The notes below the pieces were generated by a model. The model was not told where the DNA came from. It searched no databases and saw nothing but the letters and a program-made list of their open reading frames with translations. This document shows positions 45,778 through 57,397 of a stretch of 64,000 nucleotides of DNA, piece by piece. Source of the DNA: Cladorhizidae sp. MBARI D1340-BT2 (lineage: Eukaryota > Porifera > Demospongiae > Poecilosclerida > Cladorhizidae); the NCBI GenBank assembly GCA_028752905.1, contig JAQNBH010000014.1:21485990-21549989 (forward strand). The letters run 5' to 3'. Position numbers and translations under genes: made by a program. How positions within the stretch are numbered: position 1 is the stretch's first letter; each line of letters starts with the position of its first letter.

Positions 45778-46121
45778 GTTGGAAAGGCAAAGCAATTTTG
45801 ATGAAGTGGGAAGAGCCAAAAATCCCAGTGGAGGCATGTCTGATCTGCGGAGCTGAGCGTGTGTATGAGTGTCAACTCATGCCACAGATGGTCTACATCT
45901 TCAAGAATAAACTCTGCTTATCCTCTCCAGGAACTCGTGGCAAGGAAGTACAATCTAGGCCTCAAGCAAGTGTCGAGTTTGGGACTGTATTGGTGTACAA
46001 CTGCTCTCAGAGTTGCTGGGACAACAATATCATACCACAGCAAAGAACATTGACCACATTGACAACAAATTTGGATAAGTTTCGTCAAGAATATGTTATT
46101 GTTCAGACAGAAACAGAATAA
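45778..46121 (+). CDS. PDCD2-family protein, last exon
   Basis: After acceptor GGTGTAG (45771-45777) the frame reads WKGKAILMKWEEPKIPVEAC, LICGAERVYECQLMPQMVYI, ASVEFGTVLVYNCSQSCWDN and ends QTETE-stop at 46121. CxxCGaeRvfEfQlMPq and the distal VYtCxxSC are the hallmark of the PDCD2 C-terminal domain, which binds nascent ribosomal protein uS5 and has roles in ribosome assembly. Here a Lys/Ser insertion separates the two halves. No upstream exons were recognised in 43.9-45.8 kb; they may be short or lie further left. The gene converges on the Schlafen-like gene 200 bp downstream. Confidence 0.65.
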
Positions 46122-46317
46122 GTCACAATCACAAGTACACTTAAATCATTGTTTTACATTTAAATTTTACAAATTCTAATACACATTTTAGCAACTATAA
46201 GCTGACCACATTAACAAAAGTTAGACAAGTTTCAACAAGAAGAGGTTACTGTTGAGACAAACAGAATAAGTGAATTAATGTGTTGTGTTTCTCAATACCC
46301 CCTAGGATGACCTTTCA

Positions 46318-48291
46318 TCAGAAACCTTGGTAGTAATCTTTCCAATATGAAGAAGGGGGCTTATGATGCGTGTATGGGAGACGAGGTGCAGGTATAAGAC
46401 GAGTAGCTGGTGTCATGCTAATGTTGGGTTGATAGACTACATAAGTGGGTACGAAAGATGAGCTTGTGGTAAATAATCCTCCAGTGCTGGTCAAATTAGT
46501 GTTAATATATTTAGATGCAGCAGCAATACCAGTAGGACCACCATAGCTTGCACCGACATTATTTGGTTGCCAGCTTGAGCAAGGTCTTGATGAGTGCGTT
46601 TTTGTCATAAAAGTTAGCTTTTTTTTCAGGCAGGTCATCGTTAAACCAACTCTCTCAATGAAGGACGAGCTAACATTCTCCTTGTCTTCTTTTTGTGCTT
46701 TAGATGACATTAGTTTAACAGTCCGGGACTCCTCAACATGACCATCTGATCCCACGTCATCCTTGCTATTACCAGCTATCTTGGTAACACTACTGATCTT
46801 TACAGCACCATCCTTGATATTACCAGCTATCTTGGCTACAGCACCCTTCTTGCTATTACCAGCTATCTTGGCTACAGCACCCTTCTTGCCAGCTATCTTG
46901 GCTACAGCACCCTTCTTGCTATTACCAGCTATCTTGGCTACAGCACCCTTCTTGCTATTACCAGCTATCTTGGCTACAGCACCCTTTTTTCTATTACCAG
47001 CTATCTTGGCTACAGCACCCTTCTTGCTATTACCAGCTATCTTGGCTACAGCACCCTTCTTGCTATTACCAGCTTTATTGGTAACACTACTGATCTCTAC
47101 GGTGCCATCCTTACTATTACCAGCTTTCTTGGCCAATTTATTACTGATGCTGATCTTTACAGCACCCTTCTTGCTATTACCAGCTTTATTGGTAACACTA
47201 CTGATCTCTACAGCACCATCCTTACTATTACCAGATTTCTTGGTAACACTACTGATCTCTACAGTGCCATCCTTACTATTACCAGCTATCTTGGCCAATT
47301 TATTACTGATGCTGATCACTATAGCATCATCCTTGCTATTACCAGCTTTTTTAGTACTGCTGTTCTCCACATCATCCTTGCTCTTACTAGCCTTCCAGGG
47401 GAAATTGCTTCCAGTCTTGACTGAATTATTAGTGCAGAGCCGAGCAGATGGACGAAGAGGACCAGGACTGAGGAGATCTGCCCGATGCTTATCAGACCTT
47501 ATTTTCTGGGAAACAAATATGGAAAAAGAGATGGCACATGAACACAAAGGAACAAAATAAAAACAGCCAACAGGTAGTTGTAAATATTTAAGGGGTTTCC
47601 CTTTGGTTTAAACACTAAACTGCAAGAACTTGGCACTTTTTATATGTAAATATAAAATGCCTAAAATGGGATGGAATGTTGTTATTTTTTGCAAGTAAAA
47701 ATTGATCTAATATTTTTAAAGTTATCATTAACAGCTCGGGGCTCACATTCTTCAGCTTCTCTATGGTAATCTTCTTGATCTGGTGGGGAGTGAGTGGACC
47801 AACAATGAAGGCTCCGTCTCTAGAGAAAGCCTATAGAACATAAATATTAAAACATCCACAGAATGAATCAACAAGACCAGAAGTCAGGGGCAAAGAAGTC
47901 TCAGCAAAAGTAAAAGTTGAGCATTTCAATAATAACAATATAGGAAGTGCTAAGAATCAAGAGGCAATTGATGTGACCATCACCTGACCTTATGGTTGTT
48001 GTCTTCATATAGCTCGTACAGATCCTGGTCCACCCTGATCTCCAAGACTTGCCGAGAGTGTGCAGAATTATCCATAAAAATCTCCCCTGCAACAGGAGTG
48101 AACCTCACCGAATACTGATGACAGCTAACACATGGAGCGATTCTCTTGATGGCATCATCAATGGTGCACTTGAGAAGATCCTCTTCTCTTCGGGATATCT
48201 TTTCTCCATAGATAATTCCAGTTGGACGAACACCAAAAGCCACAATCCCCCCCGCAGTATTCAGCATGGAGACGATGCATTTCCCTATCAA
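46318..48291 (-). CDS. Schlafen-like AlbA_2 domain protein with repeat-rich tail
   Basis: Three minus-strand exons join in phase: 48291-47989, 47830-47747 and 47505-46318, with acceptors CATAATAG, TTCTATAG and TTTGTTTCCCAG and donors GTCAGG and GTGAGC. Exon one encodes an AlbA_2/Schlafen core: KCIVSMLNTAGGIVAFGVRP, REEDLLKCTIDDAIKRIAPC, VLEIRVDQDLYELYED. Exon two completes it (AFSRDGAFIVGPLTPHQIKK). Exon three is a low-complexity basic region of tandem AGNSKKGAVAKI-type units (~47350-46775), then a Ser/Pro-rich tail (PSSYWKDYYQGF). AlbA_2 domains bind or cut RNA in Schlafens; that role is inferred. The start exon is upstream of 48291 and was not found; a hAT remnant lies in that intron. Confidence 0.7.
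46775..47350 (-). repeat. In-frame tandem repeat inside the Schlafen-like gene
   Basis: A 36-bp unit (12 codons, AKIAGNSKKGAV) is repeated about seven times at 46820-47065. Longer units with EISSVTNKAGNSKDGT and ISISNKLAKKAG follow toward 47350. The codon-multiple period keeps the frame open on both strands. Confidence 0.9.
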
Positions 48292-48319
48292 CTATTATGT
48301 AGAGAGAGAGAGAAAGAAG

Positions 48320-48837
48320 TAAGGGTTTCCTACCTCCTGCCCCCCCCCCCCCTCAAGAGAAATTTCAATTATTCTTATAACGTGGCTAACAAATAGTTGC
48401 AAGGCTATCGGCTATTCTGATGTTGCTGTTTGTATACGTCTAAAATTTGTTTGAAGTCAACTCTTGAGAGTCGAGGTGTAGCAATACGCATTAGTCTGCC
48501 AAGATTAGTCGACTATAAGGTGGACATGGCCAATAAAAACATTGCACACTATTGCACACAAAATGTCCCCCCCCCCCCTCCCACACACACACAAGTTGTC
48601 CTTTCACCATCGGATTTAAATGACATAAAAACCAGCTACAATCAAACATCACAGAATCTGGGGGGCACCAATGTCCTGAGGCAACCATCTAGGTCATGGA
48701 GGAGCCCCCTCTCGGAACCTTTTTACTATTAAAATTCATTAGAAACTTTGTCACATCTTTAACCATCGTGCCTCCCCTTAAAATCCAGATTCCTCCAGTT
48801 GCCCCCCCCCCTTGGACAATTTTCTAAATGAAACCCT
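48320..48837 (-). mobile_element. Internally deleted hAT remnant
   Basis: The right edge has ATGAAACCCTG ending at 48837 and the left edge AGGGTTTCCTAC near 48320, similar to the CAGGGTTTCATA ends of hAT copy 1. The minus strand at 48511-48418 encodes LGRLMRIATPRLSRVDFKQI followed by LDVYKQQ, the C-terminal end of a hAT transposase. C-runs at 48341-48353, 48569-48578 and 48801-48811 mirror those of copy 1. Most of the transposase is gone. Confidence 0.65.
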
Positions 48838-49539
48838 GTGGGGTAGTGTTGTAGTAGATAAACAGTGTGGGTGGTGAAATCTGAATATGCTACATCGTTT
48901 ATCAACACGAAGGCCTGGTCATCGTGATGAATCGACATCATCTAGTCGAAACATCGAGTGAATAAAATTTGAAGTTGATTATTGAGAAGGTGATTTTAAT
49001 GTTATGTCAACTGAGAGTTCATTGAGAATCCATTATAGATGTTATGTAACATAATGTAACAGGTCAAATACATTCGTAGTTTTTTTTTTTTTAACATCTT
49101 GTATTTGCAGTGCTTCTTTCAGGGGGTCAAAACTGACTGATGAGAAAAATATAGGGGAAAGAGGGGCAACATGAGTTACACACATGGATTGTGCAAGTCA
49201 CAGATCAGCATTTGCCACCTCTTTGGGCTTACTTGGTAACAACAAGTCTGCTACTACAGAAAGCAATTCTAAATTTAGAACTATCAACTGGTTATAAAGG
49301 ATTCCACTTTCCTCAGAGGCAGATTGACAGTTGGTTCTTTCACCCCTCCTCCTCCTCCCCGCTTTTTAAGACTATTATATCTAATTCTATAATGTACAAT
49401 TCAAATGTCAAGTAAACTCAAATTACGAAAAGAAATGGGAGAAGGACTTCTCTTGGCTAGAATAAAGGGAAGATCAACACCGATCACCAGGGAGCTTTTT
49501 GCCAAGTCTGTAAGGAATGAGGAGTGCCACCCAGTGAAC
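48838..49539. other. Intergenic with a Penelope-3'-end-like segment
   Basis: GATGAATCGACATCATCTAG, TCGAAACATCGAG and TTTGAAGTTGATTATTG (48927-48990) resemble the segment at 63320-63390 and may be a Penelope terminal remnant. The rest shows nothing. Confidence 0.4.
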
Positions 49540-50165
49540 CAGTGGAGCTTGGATAACCACACCCTTCACCCAGTAACCAGTAGAGCTTGGATAACTACAC
49601 CCTTCACCCAGAGAACTGGTGGAGCTTGGATAACCACACCCTTCACCCAGATAACTGGTGGGGCTTGGATAACCACACCCTTCACCCAGAGAACTGGGAG
49701 CTAGGATAACCACACCCTTCACCCAGAGAACTGGGAGCTTGGATAACCACACCCTTCACACAGAGAACTTGGATAACCACACCCTTCACCCAGAGAACGT
49801 GGATAACCACACCCTTCACCCAGAGAACTGGGAGCTCGGATAACCACACCCTTCACCCAGAGAACTGGTGGAGCTTGGATAACCACACCCTTCATCAGAG
49901 AACTGGTGGAGCTTGGATAACCACACCCTTCACCCAGAGAACTGGGAGCTTGGATAACCACACCCTTCACCCAGATAACTGGTGGAGCTTGGATCACCAC
50001 ACCCTTCACCCAGAGAACAGGTGGAGCTTGGATAACCACACCTTTCACCCAGAGAACTGGTAGAGCTTGGATAACCACACCCTTCACCCAGAGAACTGGT
50101 GGAGCTTGGATAACCACACACCTCACCCAGAGAACTGGTGGAGCTTGGATAACCACACCCGTCGC
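49540..50165 (+). repeat. 39-bp minisatellite
   Basis: About 16 units of GAGCTTGGATAACCACACCC plus TTCACCCAGAGAACTGGTG, some shortened to 21-33 bp. The codon-multiple unit keeps frames open on both strands, so apparent proteins here are artefacts. Confidence 0.92.
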
Positions 50166-51719
50166 GCGACTTCTCCACCCACCGATAGCAGAGCTTCATG
50201 GTCAACACTGATCTGGCCAAGGAAAGAGATGCCATCGCCTTCTTCATCACTCATTGCTTTCACTGTCAGAGTCCAAATAAAGCACATCTCCAAGATTAGT
50301 CGAATAGGACATCTTGACCACTTTGAAACGGCTACTGTCTATACTTCTGATTTTTTTCCTTCCCAATATTTTGTTACTGAATGTCTTCACATTCAGTGGA
50401 CACGTAATAGGCCATTTTTGACCTCTATAGTATATCTTGGAACCGACTTGGTCAAACTACTAATGTGAATATTTTGCTCTCTACATGATTTGTTCCCAAT
50501 AAGAATTAGCTAATCAAAAACAAACACAACTGTGTCATCATATTGAATTGGCATCCTCAATAAAAAATAAAGGGGAAAATGACCATCCACGTCGACGCCA
50601 TTTGAAATCATATAAAATACTGGATATGATTTAAAATGGTGAAGAATCATCTAATAGGTAGTTGGGTATATAGTCCTGCTTTCCAAACCAATAAAGTTGT
50701 GTGTTTTGTTGTAAATAAAATGTTTTTGTTCGTGTTTGAAGAGTAGAAACCAAATAAAAGATTAGGCCGAATTTTGGCCAGCACCTGCCATGGGCTTATA
50801 TGGGCCCGCCAAAGGCATTAGCCCTAACCAACTGTTCCCACCCTCTTGGGTGGTCCCCATGAGTACCACCCTCCTTGGGTGGGTCCTAAGTATGAGCTCT
50901 CATTGAGGACAAAGAAACACCGACAGACGACAAGGCTGAGAGAAATATTAGTATTGAGAATTTGTATTTGTAACTCAAATACTTTACTAAGTATATGTAC
51001 CATATTTCCTCAAATGGTTACCGTAGGTTCAAATAGTTTCAGGCACTTTAACGAAGCAAACACTAAACTGGTGAATACAAATCCAGGGCACACAATTAAT
51101 CCCAGACCCTGGCTACAGGCATGTGCAAGCTCATTTAGCCTTGCACAACGGCCTCCCAGTTATTGTTGAGCTCGAACCAACAAATGCTAGCACAAAGAAA
51201 GAATCTATCGAGAAAAAATAGGGACTAGGGCCTGATCAAAGTTAACTAGTGTTTCGATAGTTTCCAGTTCTTTGTCATCATCGTAGAGGTTCAAGAAAGG
51301 GTCAATAATATCCTGATGTTTTCAACTTTCCAGCTTGAAAGTGAGCTCAGCAATTTATGGTGCAGCTTCATCCGCCGTCTCTCCCTGCTTTAGGCAGTGA
51401 ATTTTGGAATTTTGCCATCTCCACTGCTATCCTCCTGTTGTTCTCAACTTTCAGCATTTATCTGCGCACGTCTCGCCACGCGCAAGCTGAAAATACTATT
51501 GGAGGGCAAACGCTATTGTTGTTCAGACCTCGTAATAGTGCAAATACTATTGGAGGGTGAATTCCATTCGGGTATTTGTATTTAAATCCATTCCTATTTG
51601 GGAGTATTTGACAGTATAAAAAGTTGCATTTATCCCCAAGTCTGCATGGTAAACATATGACTGTATGTAGCAGACAAAATGTGGTGATCGTATGTAGCTT
51701 ATCAATATCTATACTAGTC
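50166..51719. other. Intergenic, no confident feature
   Basis: Next to the minisatellite the minus strand reads MSDEEGDGISFLGQISVDHE (~50255-50195), perhaps a small piece of a retroelement or exon. A short direct repeat (AAATACTATTGGAGGG) occurs at 51490 and 51543. Confidence 0.4.
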
Positions 51720-52640
51720 ATCCTATCTAGACTAAATAACTACAGTCGCCCTATCTAGACTAGATTACTAGTCACTCTATCTAGGCTGAAGTGGTTACTA
51801 CAGTCACTCTCAATAATAGTGACAGACTAGATTACTACAGTCACTCTAGATTACTACAGTCACTAAATTACTATGTACAGTCACTCTATACTAAATAATA
51901 GTGACAGACTAGAGATTACTATAGACACTCGATCTATACTAAATTACTGCAGTCACCCTATCTAGGATTACTACAGTCACCCTATCTAGACTAGATTACT
52001 ACAGTCACCCTATCTAGACTAGATTACTACAGTCACCCTATCTAGACTAGATTACTACAGTCACCCTATCTAGATTACTACAGTCACCCTATCTAGACTA
52101 GATTACTACAGTCACCCATCTAGACTAGATTACTACAGTCACCCTATCTAGACTAGATTACTACAGTCACCCTATCTAGACTAGATTACTACAGTCACCC
52201 TATCTAGATTACTACAGTCACCCTATCTAGACTAGATTACTACAGTCACCCTATCTAGACTAGATTACTACAGTCACCCTATCTAGACTAGATTACTACA
52301 GTCACCCTATCTAGACTAGATTACTACAGTCACCCTATCTAGACTAGATTACTACAGTCACCCTATCTAGACTAGATTACTACAGTCACCCTATCTAGAC
52401 TAGATTACTACAGTCACCCTATCTAGATTACTACAGTCACCCTATCTAGATTACTACAGTCACCCTATCTAGACTAGATTACTACAGTCACCCTATTTAG
52501 ATTACTACAGTCACCCTATCTAGACTAGATTACTACAGTCACCCATCTAGACTACTACAGTCACCCTGTCTAGACTATTACTACAGTCACCCAATCTAGA
52601 CTAGATTACTACAGTCACCCTATCTAGATTACTACAGTCA
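51720..52640 (+). repeat. 28-bp minisatellite
   Basis: More than 30 units of CTAGATTACTACAGTCACCC plus TATCTAGA. Units of 20 bp lacking CTAGACTA are interspersed. The first ~250 bp are degenerate and the centre (51950-52620) is nearly uniform, with stops in every frame. Confidence 0.93.
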
Positions 52641-53890
52641 AGGTTTTGAGTGTCAACACAACAATTGTCTTTTATTAAACACATGAAAGATAGCCTGCCA
52701 TAAAAGCTCTAATTATGCATAATTCATTTCTTTCTAAACGTAATCTCTAATGGAGGATGTCGGCAACTTCAATTTTTGCATTTCATTATATCTACTGACC
52801 CTAAAAATTCTGTTCTAACCTTGTGATTAAATATTAAATACATGAACGAATGTTGTAATGGGAGCTTCATTTTCTTTGATGATTAGAGGCTAGCACGTGT
52901 TCAGAGTATATGGCTTACCTACAATGGCTTCAAAACGCGATAATCTTCTTGACAGGTCTAGCGTAGCTCACTCTACGCAATCTAGATTCTGTGCTGTAAC
53001 ATTTTCTACTATCCCTTCTTGCTTCATTAAAGCTTGAAACTCATCATCAGTGTTAGAGCTCTAGTCTACCGCTGCAGCCATTGCTACTAGAGGAATAACT
53101 GCAACAACTTTCTAAGACCTTCCAGGTCCTCTTTACACCACCTTAGGTTTTGATAGCTGGCTTGCTTTCCAAGTCAATACCAGCAGACTCTCTTTGGGTA
53201 ACACCTCGAAATAGCTATTTAGCCTCTTCTCAATTTACCTAATCACCTGCAGCGACAGGACGCATAATTCTAAATACGCATTATTCTAAATATGCATGAT
53301 TTTCTATTGTTGCACGTTGTTGAACTATTTATGGGCCAACAACGGTAGCTGTTTTGACATGAACAGGTTATTACAAACTTGAGAAGCCTTCTTCATCACA
53401 GCTAGCAGATAGCAACCACATTAATGCTGGGTTGGATTCCATGGTTCCTGATCTCACCAAGGTAAGCACTTGCCCCTTGTGCACCATGGGCTCCCTCAAA
53501 GAGGTCAAGTACATGGCTGTTCATGGCTGTTGCTCAAGAAATCTTATCTTCTAAGTCAATTGTTGTCAATATTTAATCATTGGACGATTCATAACTGCTT
53601 TCAAATATCCTTGGCATAGTCTCCAAAGTTGGTGGGTATAGAGTGTATGAATCAGGCTACTCGTAGTAACCCAAACAATAGCTAAGTAACAGTGGGCACT
53701 CTGTCCAAAACACCCTGTAATGTAGTGTAGTGTAGTGACTTCCTCAAGGTGGTTGACCTCTAGTGCTAACTTTACATTGTAGACCAATCAAATTAGGCTC
53801 ATTCTCATATACTTAGTCAGGACTGCCTCCTCCTCTTCATACATTATATTCGCAGTTGCAGGGCCAAGTACTTCGATGTGCTCACCAGTG
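52641..53890. other. Intergenic, no confident feature
   Basis: Contains TGTAGTG triplets near 53720 and short unsupported frames only. Confidence 0.5.
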
Positions 53891-53893
53891 TAA

Positions 53894-54366
53894 AGGCGGG
53901 TTCACAATATGACGCTCGTATATCATTACGTATCGTCCTATCGTATCGTATTGTTTCTGGTTCACAATATAGCGTTCAATTGGCGAGTTTTGCTGGTTTT
54001 GACAAGGTGCTCACGTGATAGTAGTTGTTGACCGATCGCGAGGACGGCAGTTCTTCCTCTTCTAGTTCATCTATTAGTTCTAGCAGTGATAGTTCTTCTA
54101 GTTCATCTATTAACTCTAGCTGTGATAGTTCTTCTAGTAGCGAAGACGGAAGGTACAAAGTCCTTCACATGACCTCCCACTTGACAGCATTCTGATTGGT
54201 CGGACACTCAACGCTAGAATAGAACCAGATCCTATTCCATCGTTACGTATCGTAACGTCTATCGTATCGTATTGTCATGACGTTGCTAGTTCACAATACG
54301 ACGATACGTTACGATAGGACGATACGATACGTAGCGATGGCTGAGCGTCAAACTGTGAATCAGCCT
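53894..54366. mobile_element. PIF/Harbinger-type MITE, copy A
   Basis: Ends AGGCGGGTTCACAATATGAC (53894) and inverted CAAACTGTGAATCAGCCT (to 54366), with TAA on the left and CAA on the right, a decayed 3-bp duplication. Subterminal ACGATACG-type repeats occur on both sides. The interior carries a run of GATAGTTCTTCTAG repeats shared with copy B. Confidence 0.8.
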
Positions 54367-54382
54367 CAAGTCTTCACGCGTA

Positions 54383-54570
54383 TATGTTCCATCCAATCTA
54401 TGAATCTGCCCAATCTATAGATTGACATGCAGCACAATCTATGAATTCATAAATTGTGCTGCACAATCTATGAATGCCCATCTATTGCCTGCCAATCAAT
54501 ACACTTCAAAACATGGTAGCATATTAACACCCTTTGCAACAGATTCATAGATTGGATGGAACATATCGAC
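54383..54570. repeat. Small palindromic MITE
   Basis: Ends ATATGTTCCATCCAATCTAT / ATAGATTGGATGGAACATAT, with internal dyads of AATCTATGAATT and TGTGCTGCACAAT. A truncated inverted copy is at 54945-55114. Confidence 0.75.
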
Positions 54571-54944
54571 CAGTACTTATTATCGACTAGTTATACTGAG
54601 CGAGTGTGCAAGCCAAATATCCAAACCCACCCACACAATATGGGATAGTCGAGGGAATTTACAAAGCCTGCGCTACTCCCACGAAAAGAGAAGAATGGAG
54701 AAGAGCTGTTTGTGAGGCAAGTTTCTCTAGATTATAGCAGTTGTGCGAGTGTTCGTGGGTTACAAACTGTGCATTATATCTTTTTTGACAGAGCAATATT
54801 CTTCAAATATATATGTTTTGCTCTAGCTACACTTGCCGTGTCACTTAGTTCTTTATCTGCCAAGTCCATGTGGAACTTTTTCTCAGTATAACTTTTTTCT
54901 ACATCATTACACTCTCAGTTGCAATCATCACTTTCTCTGTTTCT

Positions 54945-55114
54945 CTGTTGCAAAGGGTGTTAATATGCTACCATGTTTTGAAGTGTATTGATTGGCAGGC
55001 CATTCATAGATTGTGCAGCACAATCTATGAATTCTTAGATAGTCAATCTATGAATTCTTAGATTGTGCTGCACAATCTATAGATTGGGCAGATTCATAGA
55101 TTGGATGGAACATA
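54945..55114. repeat. Inverted partial copy of the palindromic MITE
   Basis: Reverse complement of 54383-54560 (shares AAGTGTATTGATTGGCAGGC and AGATTGTGCTGCACAATCTA), ending GATTGGATGGAACATAT. The terminus on the other side is missing. Confidence 0.75.
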
Positions 55115-55117
55115 TAT

Positions 55118-55470
55118 TTAACTTCTCCAGGGATGAGCGGATTGTCCTGCATCAACTAGTGCTGAGCTGAGGATGGAGAGAGCTCCTGTTTCTGTCTCGA
55201 ATTTGATCTTGATCAAAACATTGTTTTTCCCTCCACATCCACAATGATTGGATCGGACAAGGGAGAGCTCACTGGGTACATTCCATAATCTTCCTCGGGT
55301 TCCAACTGCTCCGAGCACTCCTCCTGTACATCTATGTGAGGGTATTCTTTGTCGACTGTGCCTGTCGAGACTTGGGTTGGGTTTTCTTTTTGTCACACTT
55401 GGCTCTACACACCTTGGCTAGGTGGCCTTTTTTTCTTGCAAAAGTGACAAGTTGATTCTTTAAACTTCAA
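55118..55470 (-). pseudogene. LTR-retroelement gag zinc knuckle and protease remnant
   Basis: The minus strand gives ESTCHFCKKKGHLAKVCRAK when one base of an A-run near 55430 is skipped (CCHC knuckle). Further on is an IKIKFETETGALSILSSAL segment (~55210) at the retropepsin position, where the usual DTGA active site reads ETGA. Frameshifted and truncated; it looks like a Gypsy-class fragment unrelated in sequence to the Gmr1-like element. Confidence 0.55.
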
Positions 55471-55521
55471 ACAGGTGCTAAGTGAGGACCTCCACGTCTG
55501 GAAGTTTCTTGTCGTCAAAAT

Positions 55522-56099
55522 TTATTCTGGTAAAATGAACTCCTGTGCACTGAAGTTGAGGGTATAGTGAACAATGTGGGAGCCTGATCTGAACAACTTC
55601 ATCAAAATCTCACGATTCTGCTGCTTTTTCTCTGCTAGTTCTTTAGCAGCAGCTGAACAGTGTAGTTCAAGAACACTCTCCCCTTGCATCCTTGTGACAC
55701 TTTGACCCGGCATGGACTTTGAGCAACTCTGTAGCATGTTTCCAGTCAGTTAGCCCCCTGGTAGTCCATGCACCCCTGGATCCTGCAGAAGGATGCCCCA
55801 ATTTCTGGCATAGTGTACAGAACATTCCTTCATTGCTATCAGTATAGGAAACCCAAGGATACCTAATTTCCCATTCACGTTTGTAAGAGAGGCGTGCATC
55901 ATACCAACTTCTCGCTTGCAGATAACTTGTTAAGGACAAGATGCTATCTCAGATTCCATAACATCAGTAGTTGCATTGCTCTGAGTCTCAGAGTCAGACT
56001 CAACACTGCTATCACTCCTACAATGACTCGATGCTTGACTGGTACTGGATGCTTGACTGGTACTAGGTTGACTTTGAGAGAAATATTTCCTGATATCCA
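55522..56099 (-). pseudogene. hAT transposase N-terminal fragment (copy 3)
   Basis: MDIRKYFSQSQPSTSQASST at 56099, a Ser-rich linker, stop after EIASCP, then the zinc finger in another frame: REWEIRYPWVSYTDSNEGMF, CTLCQKLGHPSAGSRGAWTT (~55880-55770), and ESVLELHCSAAAKELAEKKQ (~55680-55620). It corresponds to the first ~170 residues of copy 1, with close motif identity. Confidence 0.75.
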
Positions 56100-56472
56100 T
56101 AGTAATCTTGCAGAGCCTAGTTAAGTAAGGCTAACAGTGACATGAGCATATGTTCTAGTTTTCTATAGCCTTCTAATCAATGCACACCTCACTTTTGATG
56201 TGAAGTTGTAAAAAGCAAGTGTCTAATTAAGTGTCTATTTTAAGATTTTTGTTGTTGTTGAATTTTTTAAATTAATATAAAAATAAACAATTGATGGTAA
56301 CTGCCCCAAATTAAATAAAACCTACGTACACTATATAGCTACACTATAATGAGGGGGAACAACAACAACAAAGCATGAAGTACAACTAGCTATTACACAA
56401 GCAATATAAACCAATCCACACACACATACAAAAAAATCTTAAAACTAAAATCTCCCCCAAAACAGTCCCTAA

Positions 56473-57296
56473 AGGCGGGTTCACAATATGACGCTCGCCC
56501 ATCGTAATGTATCGTCCTATCGTATCGTATCGTATCGTTCTATCGTATCGTATTGTTTCTGGTTCACAATATAGCGTTCGATAGGCGAGTTTTGACAAGT
56601 TGCTCACGTGATTATTATTATAATTATAATAATTATTATTATTATGATGATGATAGTAGTTGTGACCGATCGCGAAGACACGTTTCTTCCTCGAGTTCAT
56701 CTAGTAGTCTAGCTGCGATAGTTCCTCGAGTTCATCTAGTAGCTCTAGCTGTGACAGTTCTTCTTCTTCTAGTAGCGAAGACGATTTGACCATGGTAGCT
56801 AAATTGCTAGCTGCGATAGTTCCTCGAGATCTAGTAGCTCTACCTGTAACAGTTCTTCTTCTTCTTCTAGTAGCCAAGACGATTTGACCATGGTAGCTAA
56901 ATTGCATCATCCTACGGTAACTATCTGATCTTGCTTCCATAACCACTTGAATCCAAGCATTTTCCTTTGGCCTCAACTCCTTGTATATCGCAGAAGAGAC
57001 CTGCCACAAGCAGGGATATTTGCGTACAGCCTCAATCAATCGTTCATAGTTAAATTCTAGTGAAGGTCAAAGTCTTTCACGTGACCTTCCGCTTGCCAGC
57101 ATTCTGATTGGTCGGATGCTTGACGCTCGACGCTCGAATAGAACCAGATCCTATTCCATCCTATTCCATCGTATCGTATCGTATCGTCCTATCGTATCGT
57201 ATCGTCATGACGTTGCTGGTTCACAATACGACGATACGTTACGATAGGACGATACGATACGTAACGATGGCCGAGCGTCAAACTGTGAACCAGCCT
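56473..57296 (-). mobile_element. PIF/Harbinger-type non-autonomous element, copy B
   Basis: Exact TAA duplication (56470-56472, 57297-57299) around ends AGGCGGGTTCACAATATGAC and GTCAAACTGTGAACCAGCCT. Subterminal arrays of TATCGTATCG / ACGATACGAT lie at both ends. It is longer than copy A because it contains a MADF-like coding segment. It is inserted in the 5' part of hAT copy 3. Confidence 0.85.
56890..57055 (-). pseudogene. MADF/Myb-like DNA-binding exon remnant
   Basis: Minus-strand NYERLIEAVRKYPCLWQVSS followed by AIYKELRPKENAWIQVVMEA fits the first two helices of a MADF (Adf-1 type) domain: LI.AVr..PcLWd.ss..Yk...kk..AW. PIF/Harbinger elements encode a MADF/Myb-like partner of the transposase, so this is probably the residue of that second gene. 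The frame then runs into Ser/Glu repeat sequence without the third helix. Confidence 0.6.
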
Positions 57297-57397
57297 TAAG
57301 ATTGTAATTATTTATTATGTGACAGTATAGTTGTAACTACGAAAAAAAGTTCTCCCCCCCCCCTCCCCTCAAGTTAAAATCCTGTATGAAGCCCTGA

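Larger units (their letters stand above)
55500..57397 (-). mobile_element. hAT fragment (copy 3) interrupted by a Harbinger MITE
   Basis: The right end TGTATGAAGCCCTG at 57384-57397 matches the inverted end of hAT copy 1. The transposase start is at 56099. Removing the MITE (56473-57296) leaves about 470 bp between start and end, the same as in copy 1 (~460 bp). The left part is missing beyond about 55500. Confidence 0.7.

Noticed and set aside
46763..47560. 265-codon plus-strand frame rich in Leu/Pro/Ala opposite the Schlafen-like exon
   Set aside because: Antisense shadow of the 36-bp in-frame repeat; the minus strand has matching splice sites and an upstream domain.
49405..50250. Repeat proteins reading through the 39-bp array on both strands
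   Set aside because: Codon-multiple minisatellite; both strands are open equally, which argues against coding.
51720..52640. CRISPR-like array of direct repeats
   Set aside because: Units are contiguous with no unique spacers; it is a minisatellite in a eukaryotic genome.
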